Shown piece by piece: positions 17,934 through 27,367 of a DNA stretch of 64,000 nucleotides. Position 1 is the stretch's first letter. Each line of letters starts with the position of its first letter. A program made the position numbers and the translations under genes. The notes beneath the pieces were generated by a model, which was not told the DNA's origin, did not search any database, and saw only the letters and a program-made list of their open reading frames with translations. Source of the DNA: Campylobacter concisus (GTDB lineage Bacteria > Campylobacterota > Campylobacteria > Campylobacterales > Campylobacteraceae); assembly GCF_003049705.1 (NCBI RefSeq), contig NZ_PIRF01000007.1:1-64000 (forward strand), given 5' to 3'.

Positions 17934-19115
17934 ATGGTAAATTTAAGAAAAATCACCCCGTTAAACAACGAATTTATGGAGAAAATAGGCTTTGCATGGC
18001 ACACAGATAACGATAATAGCTCATATACCGCTGATGAGATCGTGCAAGTAAGCGAAAAAGAGGCAAATGCATACTACGAAGCGGCAAACGAGCTTTACGA
18101 TATGTATGTAAATGCCGCTCAGCACGTGATCGACAACAACCTTTTTCACGAGATAGGCATACCATTTAACCTAGTAGATAGCATAAAAAACAGCTGGGAA
18201 AATGACGTTCATTGGCACCTTTATGGCAGGTTTGATCTAGCGGGCGGACTTGATGGTAAGCCTATAAAGCTCATTGAGTTTAACGCTGACACGCCAACGG
18301 CAGTCTTTGAGACGGCGATCATCCAGTGGGCGATGCTAAAGCTAAATCATATGGATGAAGCAGAGCAATTTAATAACCTTTACGAAGCTCTAAAACAAAA
18401 TTTTAAACGCCTTATCACGCTTGGCGACGATAATGTAAATTTCGAAGATGTTTACGAGGGCTGGGGGATACTCTTTAGCTCAATTGCTGGCAGTATCGAG
18501 GACGAGCAAACCGTAAAATTACTACAATACATCGCAAAAGAAGCCGGCTTTAAAACCGACTTTGCCTACGTTGATGAGGTCGTTTTTAACGATGACGAGG
18601 GCATTTTTAAAGGCGATGAAAATTTTGAATACTGGTTTAAGCTTGTGCCTTGGGAGAGCATAGCGATCGATGAAGGCGAGCTAGCACTTATACTTTCAAA
18701 TATCATCAAAAACCAAAAAGCCATCATCATAAATCCCGCCTACACGCTACTTTTCCAAAGCAAGGGAATTTTAAAAATTCTTTGGGATCTATATCCAAAT
18801 CACCCGCTCTTACTTGAGACCTCAAACGGGCCGCTAAAGGGTAAAAAATATGTGAAAAAGCCAGTATTTGGAAGAGAGGGCGCAAACGTCTCAATACACG
18901 ATGAAAACGGTGCGCAAATAGCAAGTAATGACGGCGAATACGACTCAAATAAAGCCATTTATCAAGAATTTTACGAGTTTAATCAAGACGAGAGAGGCGA
19001 TAACTACCAAGCAGGCGTATTTTACGCTTATGAAGCGTGTGCGCTTGGATATAGAAAGGGCGGCAAAATTTTAGATAACTACTCTAAATTTGTAGGACAT
19101 TTCATTAAGGACTAA
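17934..19115 (+). CDS. Glutathionylspermidine synthase-like ATP-grasp enzyme
   Basis: A 393-residue protein of the glutathionylspermidine synthase family, covering only the C-terminal synthetase (ATP-grasp) part; the N-terminal amidase of E. coli GspS is absent. Family motifs seen include IEFNADTPTA (about residue 120) and KPVFGREGANVS (about residue 312). Such stand-alone YgiC-like enzymes are predicted to form an amide bond on an unknown substrate. Campylobacter is not known to use glutathionylspermidine, so the name describes the fold, not the reaction. It lies 2 bases after the lipoprotein gene and 2 before the dehydrogenase. Confidence 0.88.
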   Translation: MVNLRKITPLNNEFMEKIGFAWHTDNDNSSYTADEIVQVSEKEANAYYEAANELYDMYVNAAQHVIDNNLFHEIGIPFNLVDSIKNSWENDVHWHLYGRFDLAGGLDGKPIKLIEFNADTPTAVFETAIIQWAMLKLNHMDEAEQFNNLYEALKQNFKRLITLGDDNVNFEDVYEGWGILFSSIAGSIEDEQTVKLLQYIAKEAGFKTDFAYVDEVVFNDDEGIFKGDENFEYWFKLVPWESIAIDEGELALILSNIIKNQKAIIINPAYTLLFQSKGILKILWDLYPNHPLLLETSNGPLKGKKYVKKPVFGREGANVSIHDENGAQIASNDGEYDSNKAIYQEFYEFNQDERGDNYQAGVFYAYEACALGYRKGGKILDNYSKFVGHFIKD

Positions 19116-19117
19116 AG

Positions 19118-20053
19118 ATGAAAATCGTTTGTTTAGACGCGGCCACGCTGGGAGAGAACGTAGATCTTAGTGTTTTTAAGAAATTTGGCGAGTTTATCAG
19201 CTATCAAAAAACAAAAAGCGAAGAGATCGTGCCTCGTCTAAAGGGCGTTGATGTGGTCATCACAAACAAGGTCATCATCGACAAAGCCGTGATGGAGGCG
19301 ACAAATTTAAAGCTCATTTGTATAAGCGCAACTGGTATGAATAATGTCGATCTAGAGCACGCAAAAGCTAAAAACATAGCTGTTAAAAACGTCGCTGGCT
19401 ACTCAACCGCAAGCGTCGTGCAACACACGTTTGCGATGCTTTTTGAGCTAACAAATCACATCAAATTTTATGACGAATACGTTAAAAGCGGAGAGTGGGT
19501 GAAGAGTGAAATTTTTACCTATCTTGGCGCAGATATCAGCGAGATCGCTGGCAAAGAATTTGGCATCATCGGACTTGGCGAGATAGGTCGTGGCGTGGCG
19601 GCAGTGGCGCGTGCATTTGGCGCAAATGTGAGCTACTACTCGACAAGCGGAGCAAATAAAAATAGCGAATTTAAGCAAAAAAGTTTAGAGGAGCTACTAA
19701 GAAGTAGCGACATCATCAGCATCCATGCACCACTAAATGAAAAGACTAGAAATTTACTTGGCGCAAACGAGATAAATTTACTAAAAGATGATGCGATAGT
19801 GCTAAATTTAGGACGTGGTGGTATAGTGGATGAAGCGGCGATGGCAAAGGCGATAAATGAGAGAAATTTACGCTTTGGCACCGATGTTTTAGAAAGCGAG
19901 CCAATGAGCAAAAATAGCCCATTTTTAAATGTAAAAAACAAAGAAAATCTACTCATCACACCGCACGTAGCATGGGGCAGCCTGGAAGCTAGAAAGACAC
20001 TCATAACAAAGATCGTCGCAAACATCGAAAATTTCATCAATGAGAGCAAGTAA
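19118..20053 (+). CDS. D-2-hydroxyacid dehydrogenase (NAD-dependent)
   Basis: A 311-residue enzyme of the D-isomer-specific 2-hydroxyacid dehydrogenase family. It shows the Rossmann motif GIIGLGEIGRG (about residue 148), the substrate Arg in NLGRGGIVDE (about residue 230), a catalytic-type Glu in ESEP and the catalytic His in TPHVAWGS (about residue 288). It interconverts a 2-oxo acid and a D-2-hydroxy acid; the substrate (glycerate, lactate or other) cannot be told from the sequence. It ends with a TAATG overlap with the next gene. Confidence 0.92.
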   Translation: MKIVCLDAATLGENVDLSVFKKFGEFISYQKTKSEEIVPRLKGVDVVITNKVIIDKAVMEATNLKLICISATGMNNVDLEHAKAKNIAVKNVAGYSTASVVQHTFAMLFELTNHIKFYDEYVKSGEWVKSEIFTYLGADISEIAGKEFGIIGLGEIGRGVAAVARAFGANVSYYSTSGANKNSEFKQKSLEELLRSSDIISIHAPLNEKTRNLLGANEINLLKDDAIVLNLGRGGIVDEAAMAKAINERNLRFGTDVLESEPMSKNSPFLNVKNKENLLITPHVAWGSLEARKTLITKIVANIENFINESK

Positions 20054-20811
20054 TGGGCTATGATATAAGCTATCACGCCATTAGCGAAGATGAAATTTCA
20101 AAGTGGTATTTTGAAGCACTTGAGCTTGCAAGGGCTGGTAAATTTGACGAGGTTTTAGCACTTGCTAGCAAGGCTGGCGTAGAGGAATTTTACGCGCAAA
20201 AGTACAAAGATACACTAAGTGCTGCACTGCAGTATAAAGACGATGAAATTTTTAACAAAACTCATGGCTTTTGTATCGCTGTTACTCAAGGATTTTTTAG
20301 AAAATATTTCTACACTCGGGGCACAGCACTAAGCTCTTTGGCCCGACAAAATGAGAAATTTAAAAACTATATCAGCAACTGGCGAGAAATTTTACCAAGC
20401 GAGTTTTTGGATAAATTTAGTGGCGAAATTTACAATGAGATCACCGAAAACTACTGCTGTGGCGCTTATGTAAACGCTAAAAACGTAGCTAAACTAAAGG
20501 CTGACTATGAAGCAGGTGGCGAGATAAAAGAGGCAATTGATGGCTTTTACGCTCAAAATTTACCTGCATTTTTAGATGCGCTAAACTACGCATGCGAGCT
20601 AGAAATAGGCCTGCTCGAGGCCACTGAGGTCGTGGAGCCAAATCCACTTGATCTAAACAAATCAAGCTCATATTCAAATCTCTTTAACTGCGATCCAAAG
20701 GGTGCTATTATCTACGCACAGATCGCAGTGCAGCAGATTGGCGAGGCGATAAATCAAGAAGAGACTGGCAAAAAGTCGATTTTTGAGAAGATCAAAGGGC
20801 TATTTAAATAA
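20053..20811 (+). CDS. Conserved protein of unknown function
   Basis: A 252-residue soluble protein with no signal peptide or membrane segment. It starts [11 protein letters not shown], an N-terminus I associate with an uncharacterised family in Proteobacteria, but I cannot assign a function. The protein is helical and acidic, with a Cys-Cys pair at about residues 136-137 (NYCCGAYVN) and aromatic clusters. It is translationally coupled to the dehydrogenase and followed 16 bases later by yajQ. Confidence 0.75.
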   Translation: MGYDISYHAISEDEISKWYFEALELARAGKFDEVLALASKAGVEEFYAQKYKDTLSAALQYKDDEIFNKTHGFCIAVTQGFFRKYFYTRGTALSSLARQNEKFKNYISNWREILPSEFLDKFSGEIYNEITENYCCGAYVNAKNVAKLKADYEAGGEIKEAIDGFYAQNLPAFLDALNYACELEIGLLEATEVVEPNPLDLNKSSSYSNLFNCDPKGAIIYAQIAVQQIGEAINQEETGKKSIFEKIKGLFK

Positions 20812-20827
20812 ATTTGAAAGGATAAAA

Positions 20828-21325
20828 ATGGCAACCGAACATAGCTTTGATATAAGTGCCGAGGTCGATATGATGGAGGTTAAAAACGCTCTTGAGACAG
20901 CTAAAAAAGAGATCGCTGCGAGATATGATTTTAAGGGGCTTGCGGCCGAAGTCGAGCTAAATGAAAAAGAGAAATTTATCACGCTTCTTAGCTCAAGCGA
21001 TAACAAGATCGATGCGCTAAAAGACATTGTGATCTCAAAGCTCATCAAGCGCAACATACCACCAGTAGCGATCACAGAGACAAAAAGAGAGCTGGCAAGT
21101 GGCGGAAATTTAAAGGCGACGCTAAAGCTAAACGACACGCTTGATGGCGAAAACTCAAAAAAGATCACCAAAGCGATCAAAGACTCAAAGATCAAGGTGA
21201 GCGCACAGATCAGGGGCGAGGAGATCAGAGTGACAAGTAAGAGCATAGATGATCTGCAGGAGTGTATAAAGCTGGTGAGGGGGTTAAATTTAGAACTTCC
21301 GATCAGTTTTAAAAACCTAAAATAG
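20828..21325 (+). CDS. YajQ family nucleotide-binding protein
   Basis: YajQ (UPF0234) family, 165 residues, two ferredoxin-like domains. Conserved stretches are [12 protein letters not shown] at the start and YDFKG (residues 33-37). The family binds cyclic di-GMP in Xanthomonas and tRNA/GTP in other reports; the role here is unknown. The frame is open 15 codons further upstream into the preceding gene, but the ATG at 20828 has an AAAGGA site and matches the family N-terminus. It is the last gene of the operon. Confidence 0.92.
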   Translation: MATEHSFDISAEVDMMEVKNALETAKKEIAARYDFKGLAAEVELNEKEKFITLLSSSDNKIDALKDIVISKLIKRNIPPVAITETKRELASGGNLKATLKLNDTLDGENSKKITKAIKDSKIKVSAQIRGEEIRVTSKSIDDLQECIKLVRGLNLELPISFKNLK

Positions 21326-21485
21326 CGCACATTTTCGCTTCATTATGCGTTGTTGATTCAAATTTTTGCTCGGTCATTACCCGCTCGGTAACTTCCATCA
21401 CAAAAATTTAAATCGCCTAGCCTAATTTTGCGAAATAGTTGCGTGACTTTTATATTTAAAATTTTATAGGATTTTGGGCTAAATC

Positions 21486-21501
21486 ATGCGAAATTTCGCA
21501 T
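21486..21501. other. 16-base perfect palindrome after yajQ
   Basis: ATGCGAAATTTCGCAT in the 270-base gap between yajQ and the next gene, followed by AATTTTTG. It could fold into a short hairpin (6-base stem, AATT loop) and act as a weak terminator for the operon, or be a protein site. The rest of the gap is AT-rich with no reading frame worth calling. Confidence 0.4.
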
Positions 21502-21595
21502 AATTTTTGTATTTAAAATTTGTCGAATTTATGGGTGAAATTTACCTTATCATTTTGCATTCAATTTTGATCTATCTAAAAAAGAAGGACAAAAA

Positions 21596-22387
21596 ATGAG
21601 CTTTTTTAAGAAAATTCTCGGTAAACAAATCGATCTTGGCAAGCAAATGCCGATCTATTTTGTAAGTAGCGACGAAGACTATATGCAGCATGCGTTTGAG
21701 CAGGCCAAAGAGAGCTTTAGATATTTTTGGCGTGAGGTTTACTGGGAGCGCCGCAGGATCGTACCTATGCTTGACTATGCAATGGTAAAAATTTGCTTCT
21801 TAGATGTCGTAAATGGCGAAGAAGTTGGCGAGCACATGTGGATAGACGATGTGGAATTTGACGGCGAAACGATATATGGAACACTCGTAAACGAGCCTGA
21901 CGCCGTGCAAAACGTTAAAGTAGGCGATCAAGTAAGCGTGAAGATAGATGAGATGAGCGACTGGCTATTTGCGATAGATGGACGCGCATACGGCGGATTT
22001 AGCGTGCAGGCGATGCGTTCACGCATGCAAAAGAAAGAGCTAAAAGAGCACGATAAAGCGTGGGGGCTTGATTTTGGCGATTTTAACGATATTTTGGTAG
22101 TTTACGAGCAAAAGGAGCACCCTGAAAATTTGATAGAGCATCCGATGAGCAAAAATACGCATGAACAGGTGGAGCAGTACATAAAAGAGTATCCAAGTAT
22201 GGTCACGGACGCCGATGAATTTGGCTATACGCAGCTTCACCACGAGGCGATCGCAGGAAATTTAAATCTTGTAAATCTTTTACTAGAAAACGGCGCTGAT
22301 AAAAACGCCCACACAAAAAGTGGCAAAACGGCTGCTGAATTTGCCAAGCAAATGGGTTGGGAGCAAATCGTAAAGGTGCTTAGCTAG
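21596..22387 (+). CDS. DUF2314 protein with C-terminal ankyrin repeats
   Basis: A 263-residue cytoplasmic protein. Residues ~20-150 resemble DUF2314 (YegJ-like; AFEQAKESFRYFW and FLDVVNGEEVGEHMWIDDVE). The C-terminal ~65 residues form about two ankyrin repeats (DEFGYTQLHHEAIAGNLNLV, then LLENGADKNAHTKSGKTAAE). Ankyrin repeats bind other proteins; the partner is unknown. The gene is monocistronic, with long gaps on both sides, and has AGAAGGA before the ATG. DUF2314-ankyrin proteins occur in other Proteobacteria without a known role. Confidence 0.8.
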   Translation: MSFFKKILGKQIDLGKQMPIYFVSSDEDYMQHAFEQAKESFRYFWREVYWERRRIVPMLDYAMVKICFLDVVNGEEVGEHMWIDDVEFDGETIYGTLVNEPDAVQNVKVGDQVSVKIDEMSDWLFAIDGRAYGGFSVQAMRSRMQKKELKEHDKAWGLDFGDFNDILVVYEQKEHPENLIEHPMSKNTHEQVEQYIKEYPSMVTDADEFGYTQLHHEAIAGNLNLVNLLLENGADKNAHTKSGKTAAEFAKQMGWEQIVKVLS

Positions 22388-22569
22388 TTAAATTTGTAAA
22401 TTAGACTAGGATACATTAAATACAAAGACTGGGGAATAAATTCTTTAAGTTTTGGGATTAAAATTTGATCGATACGTGAAATTTGAGAATTCAAAAAATT
22501 AAAATTTATAGGCCAAATTTATCTGGCTAAGCTAAAAATTTCTTTAACACAAGGCTAAATTTATTAAAA

Positions 22570-22584
22570 GTTAGCTATCCTAAC
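22570..22584. promoter_or_regulatory. Possible operator upstream of the radical SAM gene
   Basis: GTTAGCTATCCTAAC is an inverted repeat with 5-base arms, about 40 bases before the start of the HemN-like gene. It might be a regulator site; no known box is matched with confidence. The rest of this 236-base gap has no ATG-initiated reading frame. Confidence 0.3.
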
Positions 22585-22623
22585 ACATAAATTTAAAACC
22601 AAACTTATTTAAGGCGATTAGTT

Positions 22624-23988
22624 ATGATCTTTAAAAATATTGTCGAGAATTTTGCCGTAAATTACGCTCATAATTCTATTCAAAGATCACTATATAATGA
22701 ATTTAATATAGACATTTTAACCACAACCTACACCAAAACTCCCAAAAAAGACAAAAAGTATATGCTCTACGCGCATGTACCATTTTGTCACACATTCTGC
22801 CCATATTGCTCGTTTCATAAGTACCACTATGAACAAGAGCTTGCAAAAATTTACTTTGAAAATTTACGTGAGGAGATGAGGCAGGTTAAAGAGGCTGGAT
22901 TTGACTTTGATTCACTTTATGTTGGTGGTGGCACGACGCTTATAAATGAGCCTGAGCTTGAGAAAACGCTTAAGCTTGCAAAAGAGCTTTTTAGTATAGA
23001 TGAAATTTCGGCAGAAAGCGATCCAAATCATATCTCACCCGAGAGTTTAGCTAGATTTGATGGATTAATTGATCGACTAAGCGTTGGCGTACAAAGCTTT
23101 GATGATGAAACGTTAAAAAGAGTTGGCAGATACGAAAAATTCGGCTCAGCCAAGGAGGTAAAAAGAAAGCTTGAGCTTGCTCTTGGTAAGATCCCAGTCA
23201 TTAGCCTGGATCTCATCTTTAACCTGCCAAATCAAACAAAAGAGCAGCTCATAAACGACATAAATACTGCAAAATCGATTTCTCCGCAGCAGATCACCTT
23301 CTATCCACTTATGAAATCAGAGCTAACAAGAGAGAATATAGCTCGCTCGCTTGGCGTTTCAAACGTAGATAATGAGCGTGAATTTTATGAGATAATCACT
23401 GAAGAATTTAGCAAAAGCAACTACAAACAAAGCAATGCTTGGGCGTTTTCAAATGAAAAAAATGCCGATCTTCGCGACGAATATGTAGGCTCAAATTTAG
23501 AGTACGTGGGCGTTGGTAGCGGAGCATTTAGCTTTCTTAATGGTGAGCTTGTAATAAATGCGTTTAATCTACTTGAATACGGCAAAAGGATAAAAAATAG
23601 GCAAAGCCCAGTCATCGCAAAATGTGGTTTTAGCAAGAAAGAGAGACTTAAATACACGTTTTTAACAAGGCTTTTTGATGGCGGAGTTGATATTAAAAGA
23701 TATAACGATGAAAATAACACAAACATTAACAAGGCCTTATTTATGGAGCTTAGCTTACTTAAGCTTGTAAATGCGATATACGAAGAAAATGGCATTATTA
23801 AGCCGACATTTTTTGGCAAATATATTTGCATCGTGCTTATGCGTGATTTTTACGCTGGCATGGACAAAGTGCGTGCGATATTTAAAGATGACGCTAAGAT
23901 AAAACGAAGCAAGGTGCTTCGTATAATGAGCGAAAATACTGAACAAAAGTATGAGCCAAATATCATTCAGCCACGAGCTGCAATGTAA
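22624..23988 (+). CDS. HemN/HemW-like radical SAM protein
   Basis: A 454-residue radical SAM enzyme of the coproporphyrinogen III oxidase-like superfamily. The cluster-binding motif CHTFCPYC (CX3CX2C) lies near residue 55 within the family pattern HVPFC. A GGGT motif follows (about residue 101), then VGVQSFDDETLKRVGR and a C-terminal HemN-like domain. Members make or break haem: HemN decarboxylates coproporphyrinogen, HemW inserts haem, ChuW/HutW opens the haem ring anaerobically. I cannot decide among these; the divergent C-terminus argues against HemN proper. The gene ends with a one-base overlap (TAATG) with an ABC exporter gene, suggesting a joint role, perhaps in haem use. Confidence 0.82.
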   Translation: MIFKNIVENFAVNYAHNSIQRSLYNEFNIDILTTTYTKTPKKDKKYMLYAHVPFCHTFCPYCSFHKYHYEQELAKIYFENLREEMRQVKEAGFDFDSLYVGGGTTLINEPELEKTLKLAKELFSIDEISAESDPNHISPESLARFDGLIDRLSVGVQSFDDETLKRVGRYEKFGSAKEVKRKLELALGKIPVISLDLIFNLPNQTKEQLINDINTAKSISPQQITFYPLMKSELTRENIARSLGVSNVDNEREFYEIITEEFSKSNYKQSNAWAFSNEKNADLRDEYVGSNLEYVGVGSGAFSFLNGELVINAFNLLEYGKRIKNRQSPVIAKCGFSKKERLKYTFLTRLFDGGVDIKRYNDENNTNINKALFMELSLLKLVNAIYEENGIIKPTFFGKYICIVLMRDFYAGMDKVRAIFKDDAKIKRSKVLRIMSENTEQKYEPNIIQPRAAM

Positions 23989-25622
23989 TGCTTGCAAATT
24001 TAATCAAAAAAAATATCTACCAAATTTCTAAAATAGTGTTATTAACGCTCATATTTAGCGGACTTGGTGTCTGGACCCTTTCATTTATAAACAATGAGCT
24101 TGTAAGTTTAAAAGAATTTGACGCCTTTATAGCGGTTAAATTTATAGTGGTTTTGCTCTTATTTTTTGTAAGCGCCATCGCAGCAAATATATCGCTTACA
24201 AATTTTGGGCATAAATTTATCTACGAGCTAAGATATCAAAGTGTAAAACAAATTTTAGACACACCAAATAGCGTGATAAACGAGATCGGCAAGGCAAAGA
24301 TCATAGCTAGTCTAAACAATGACATAAAAACGATCACATTTGCCTTTATGAGCGCTACTGGCTTTATACAAAGCCTAGTTTTTATCGTCTGCGCTAGCAT
24401 CTACCTTTGTGTAATCGCTCCAAAAATTTTTATCTTTTTGTCCATTTGGATCGGTGCGACTCTTTTTATAAATACACTTTTTATGAAAAAAATTCATCTT
24501 TATTTTAAGCATTCTAGAGTTCAAGATGACGCACTACAAAAGCACTACGACGATATCGTAGAGGGGCATAGAGAGCTTAGTTTAAACAGGGCAAGGGCAA
24601 GTGTCTGCTTTGATGAGTTAAATTTTACAGGCGATAAAAAACGCCAAAATATGGTAAAGGCCGATATTTATCACGCATTAAGTGATAATTTTACAAACGT
24701 AATGCTCCTTGGTGCGGTCGGACTTTGCGTATTTTTGTGCGTGGCATTTGGCTGGGCGAGCCTGCAAACGGCACTTAGTATAAGCCTAACGATACTATTT
24801 TTAAGAGGCTCTTTTATGAGTATGGTTGGCTCCATACCAGCCGCACTTAGCGCAAAGGTGAGCTTAGAGAAGATCATGAGCTTAAATTTAAATGAATTTA
24901 AAGAAGGCTTTAAATTTGATGATAGTCTAAGCGATGAGTGGCAAAATATCGGACTAAAGGATATAAATTTCAACTACAACCACGGCAAATTTAGCCTAAA
25001 TGATGTAAATCTAGAGATCAAACGTGGCGAGATAACATTTATCATCGGTAAAAATGGCAGTGGAAAAAGTACGCTTATAAATTTACTTTGCGGCCTTATC
25101 CGCCCAAGTAGTGGCGAAATTTACCTTGATAGCACAAAGATAGATGAATCAAATTTACAAAGCTATCAGGCAAAGATAAGTGCTATTTTTGCTGATTTTT
25201 ATCTATTTTCACAGACACTCTCTCATAATGGCTTTGCCAGCCAAAGCGATATAGACGAGCTTTTAGCCCTGCTTGAGATCGATAAAAAAGTAAGCGTGGT
25301 TGATAATAAGCTTAGTACCACGCAGCTCTCAACTGGTCAGAGAAAGCGTCTAAGCCTACTAATAGCCATCTTAGAGCACAGGTCTATCCTCATCCTTGAT
25401 GAGTGGGCGGCCGATCAAGATCCGCTATTTAAGCGTAAATTTTACAAAGAAATTTTGCCGTTTTTGCAAAGCAAGGGCATCAGCATCATCGCCGTAAGCC
25501 ATGACGATAGCTACTTTGACATGGCGACTAGGATCATTTTGGTAAAAGATGGCTTTGTAAAAGAGCTTGATGAGAGCGAGCGAATAAGCGCTGCAAAAGA
25601 TGCGGTTGAGAAGATAAAATAA
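23988..25622 (+). CDS. ABC exporter, fused permease and ATPase (SyrD/YojI-like)
   Basis: A 544-residue half-transporter: an N-terminal membrane domain with six predicted helices (residues ~1-290) and a C-terminal ATPase. The ATPase has Walker A GKNGSGKST (about residue 354), signature LSTGQRKR (about residue 440), Walker B SILILDEWAADQDP and the switch His in AVSHDD. The DEWAADQDP form is typical of the cyclic-peptide exporter type (SyrD, PvdE, YojI). It should act as a homodimer in the inner membrane. The substrate is unknown; coupling to the HemN-like gene hints at a tetrapyrrole or iron-related molecule, but this is inference. Confidence 0.88.
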   Translation: MLANLIKKNIYQISKIVLLTLIFSGLGVWTLSFINNELVSLKEFDAFIAVKFIVVLLLFFVSAIAANISLTNFGHKFIYELRYQSVKQILDTPNSVINEIGKAKIIASLNNDIKTITFAFMSATGFIQSLVFIVCASIYLCVIAPKIFIFLSIWIGATLFINTLFMKKIHLYFKHSRVQDDALQKHYDDIVEGHRELSLNRARASVCFDELNFTGDKKRQNMVKADIYHALSDNFTNVMLLGAVGLCVFLCVAFGWASLQTALSISLTILFLRGSFMSMVGSIPAALSAKVSLEKIMSLNLNEFKEGFKFDDSLSDEWQNIGLKDINFNYNHGKFSLNDVNLEIKRGEITFIIGKNGSGKSTLINLLCGLIRPSSGEIYLDSTKIDESNLQSYQAKISAIFADFYLFSQTLSHNGFASQSDIDELLALLEIDKKVSVVDNKLSTTQLSTGQRKRLSLLIAILEHRSILILDEWAADQDPLFKRKFYKEILPFLQSKGISIIAVSHDDSYFDMATRIILVKDGFVKELDESERISAAKDAVEKIK

Positions 25623-25697
25623 GCGAAATTTTTACACAAAATCACAATAGTTCCCCTAGTCTTGAGCCATTTCAAGGTCAAATAAATTTAATTTTAG

Positions 25698-25703
25698 TAG
25701 AAT
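25698..25703 (+). promoter_or_regulatory. -10 box of the nuo operon
   Basis: TAGAAT 25 bases before the nuoA ATG. Transcription would start near 25710, downstream of an in-frame TTG at 25705, which supports the ATG at 25729 as the start. Confidence 0.5.
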
Positions 25704-25728
25704 CTTGAAAATTAAAAGAAGGCAAAGT

Positions 25729-26118
25729 ATGTCACATTCAGAGCTTGAAAGCACCTATTTTGGTGCATTTATCATACTTTTACTAGCGACTTGTTCATTT
25801 GGCTTGATAACATTCTTATCCTCAAAAATAAGCAAAAAACTAGCCAATCGAAACACACAGCGACTAAAGCTTGGCTTTTACGAGTGTGGCCCAACCACAG
25901 TAAAACAACCAAACAAGATAAATATCCACTATTTTTTTTATGGAATTTTATTTATTTTATTTGACGTTGAGGTTATTTTTATGTATCCATGGGCGGTGGA
26001 TTTTAGACTACTTGGAGTATTTGGATTTATCGAAATGCTGCTTTTTGTGGCGATTTTACTTATCGGCTTTGCTTATGCTTGGCAAAAAGGAGTCTTTAAA
26101 TGGCAAAGCATCAGATAA
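25729..26118 (+). CDS. nuoA: Complex I subunit NuoA
   Basis: Membrane subunit A of respiratory complex I, 129 residues from the ATG behind AGAAGG. Three membrane helices and the conserved YECGPTT-type motif (FYECGPTTV, about residue 50), then [13 protein letters not shown] with its conserved acidic residues. First gene of a 14-gene operon; its end overlaps nuoB by 19 bases. An in-frame TTG eight codons upstream is rejected because it would fall before the likely transcription start. Confidence 0.96.
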   Translation: MSHSELESTYFGAFIILLLATCSFGLITFLSSKISKKLANRNTQRLKLGFYECGPTTVKQPNKINIHYFFYGILFILFDVEVIFMYPWAVDFRLLGVFGFIEMLLFVAILLIGFAYAWQKGVFKWQSIR

Positions 26119-26612
26119 ACTACGCTGCAAATGGCGGCTTACCAGTCGTTTTAACAACCGTTGATAAGCTAGTTCAATGGGGCAGGAGCAATTCGCTTTG
26201 GGCACTTAGCTACGGGCTTGCTTGCTGTGCAATAGAGATGATGGCAAGTGGCGCTAGCAGATATGACTTTGATAGATTTGGCACTATATTTCGCGCCAGT
26301 CCAAGACACTCAGAGGTGATGATCATAGCTGGCACGCTAACTAAAAAACATGCTGAGTTTACAAGGCGTCTTTACGACCAGATGCCTGAGCCAAAGTGGG
26401 TCATCTCGATGGGTAGCTGCGCAAACACTGGCGGCATGTTTAACACTTATTCAACCGTTCAAGGTGTCGATCGCATAATACCAGTTGATATCTACATCCC
26501 AGGCTGTGCCCCACGTCCAGAGACACTTCAATACGCGCTTATGATGCTTCAAAAAAAGATAAGAAAACAAAGTGCATTTAGGGCGCAAAAGCCAAGGAAG
26601 CTTGAGATATGA
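26100..26612 (+). CDS. nuoB: Complex I subunit NuoB
   Basis: Peripheral arm subunit holding cluster N2, the last iron-sulfur cluster before quinone; 170 residues. The cluster ligands are visible in [10 protein letters not shown] (adjacent Cys pair), GSCANTGG and PGCAPRPE. Overlaps nuoA at the start and nuoC by 4 bases at the end. Confidence 0.97.
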   Translation: MAKHQINYAANGGLPVVLTTVDKLVQWGRSNSLWALSYGLACCAIEMMASGASRYDFDRFGTIFRASPRHSEVMIIAGTLTKKHAEFTRRLYDQMPEPKWVISMGSCANTGGMFNTYSTVQGVDRIIPVDIYIPGCAPRPETLQYALMMLQKKIRKQSAFRAQKPRKLEI

Positions 26613-27367
26613 GAGAGTATAAGCCAAAGAATGATCTGCAAAAAAAGCAGTATTACAAAGAGAAATTTTACATAGAAAAGCAGACGCCAAAAGATGAAGT
26701 AAAAGATTCTAAATTTGATGAAGAACTCGCTATTTTAGAGCAAAGTGGAGTAGAAATTTTATCTAGCTATGTGGAGTTTGATCAGCTTGTAATTTATGTA
26801 AATTCTAGTGAAAATTTTAAAGCTCTTGAAATATTAAAATCTTTTGGTTACGAACAGCTTAGCGAGCTCGCAGCGCTTGATTTCATAAATCAAAAAGGTG
26901 GATACGAAGTCTTTTATCAGCTTCTTAGCATGAGTAAAAATAGACGCGCTCGCGTAAAATGCTTTGTAAAAAAAGATGAAATGCTAAAAAGCGTTTGCGA
27001 GCTTTATAAAAGCGCGAACTGGGCTGAGCGCGAGATGTATGATCTAAGCGGCGTTCTCATTAAAGATCATCCAAATTTAAAGCGCCTCATCATGCCTGAT
27101 GACTGGCACTCGCACCCGCTCTTAAAGAGCTATCCGCTAACTGGCGACGAGGCTGCCAAATGGTACGAGGTGGATAAAATTTTTGGAAGCGAGTTTAGAG
27201 AGCAAATCGGCGAAGAGAACCGCGATCCAGCTTATATTGAAGAGAAAGATACCTTTGGATTTTCAAGAGTATTTAGCGAGGAGTACGAGTATCAAGAAGA
27301 TGGCGGCGTAAAATTTGTCAAAAAGGCTAAATTTAGTCAGAGCCAGATAGTAAAGGAAAGACCTTGA
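26609..27367 (+). CDS. nuoC: Complex I subunit NuoC
   Basis: The 30-kDa subunit of the peripheral arm, 252 residues. The signature region reads [14 protein letters not shown] then [14 protein letters not shown] (about residues 130-170). It is separate from NuoD, unlike the fused NuoCD of E. coli. A Lys/Glu-rich N-terminal extension precedes the conserved fold. Overlaps nuoB by 4 bases and nuoD by 4 bases. Confidence 0.96.
   Translation: MREYKPKNDLQKKQYYKEKFYIEKQTPKDEVKDSKFDEELAILEQSGVEILSSYVEFDQLVIYVNSSENFKALEILKSFGYEQLSELAALDFINQKGGYEVFYQLLSMSKNRRARVKCFVKKDEMLKSVCELYKSANWAEREMYDLSGVLIKDHPNLKRLIMPDDWHSHPLLKSYPLTGDEAAKWYEVDKIFGSEFREQIGEENRDPAYIEEKDTFGFSRVFSEEYEYQEDGGVKFVKKAKFSQSQIVKERP

Noticed and set aside
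17744-18010. Plus-strand frame of 88 codons between the lipoprotein and GspS-like genes
   Set aside because: It overlaps both genes in another frame and has no match to any family.
22388-22623. Search for a small precursor peptide before the radical SAM and ABC exporter genes
   Set aside because: No ATG-started frame of useful length was found on the plus strand, so a modified-peptide cluster is not supported.
23755-23997. Minus-strand frame of 80 codons opposite the radical SAM gene end
   Set aside because: Fully antisense to a coding region with clear family motifs.
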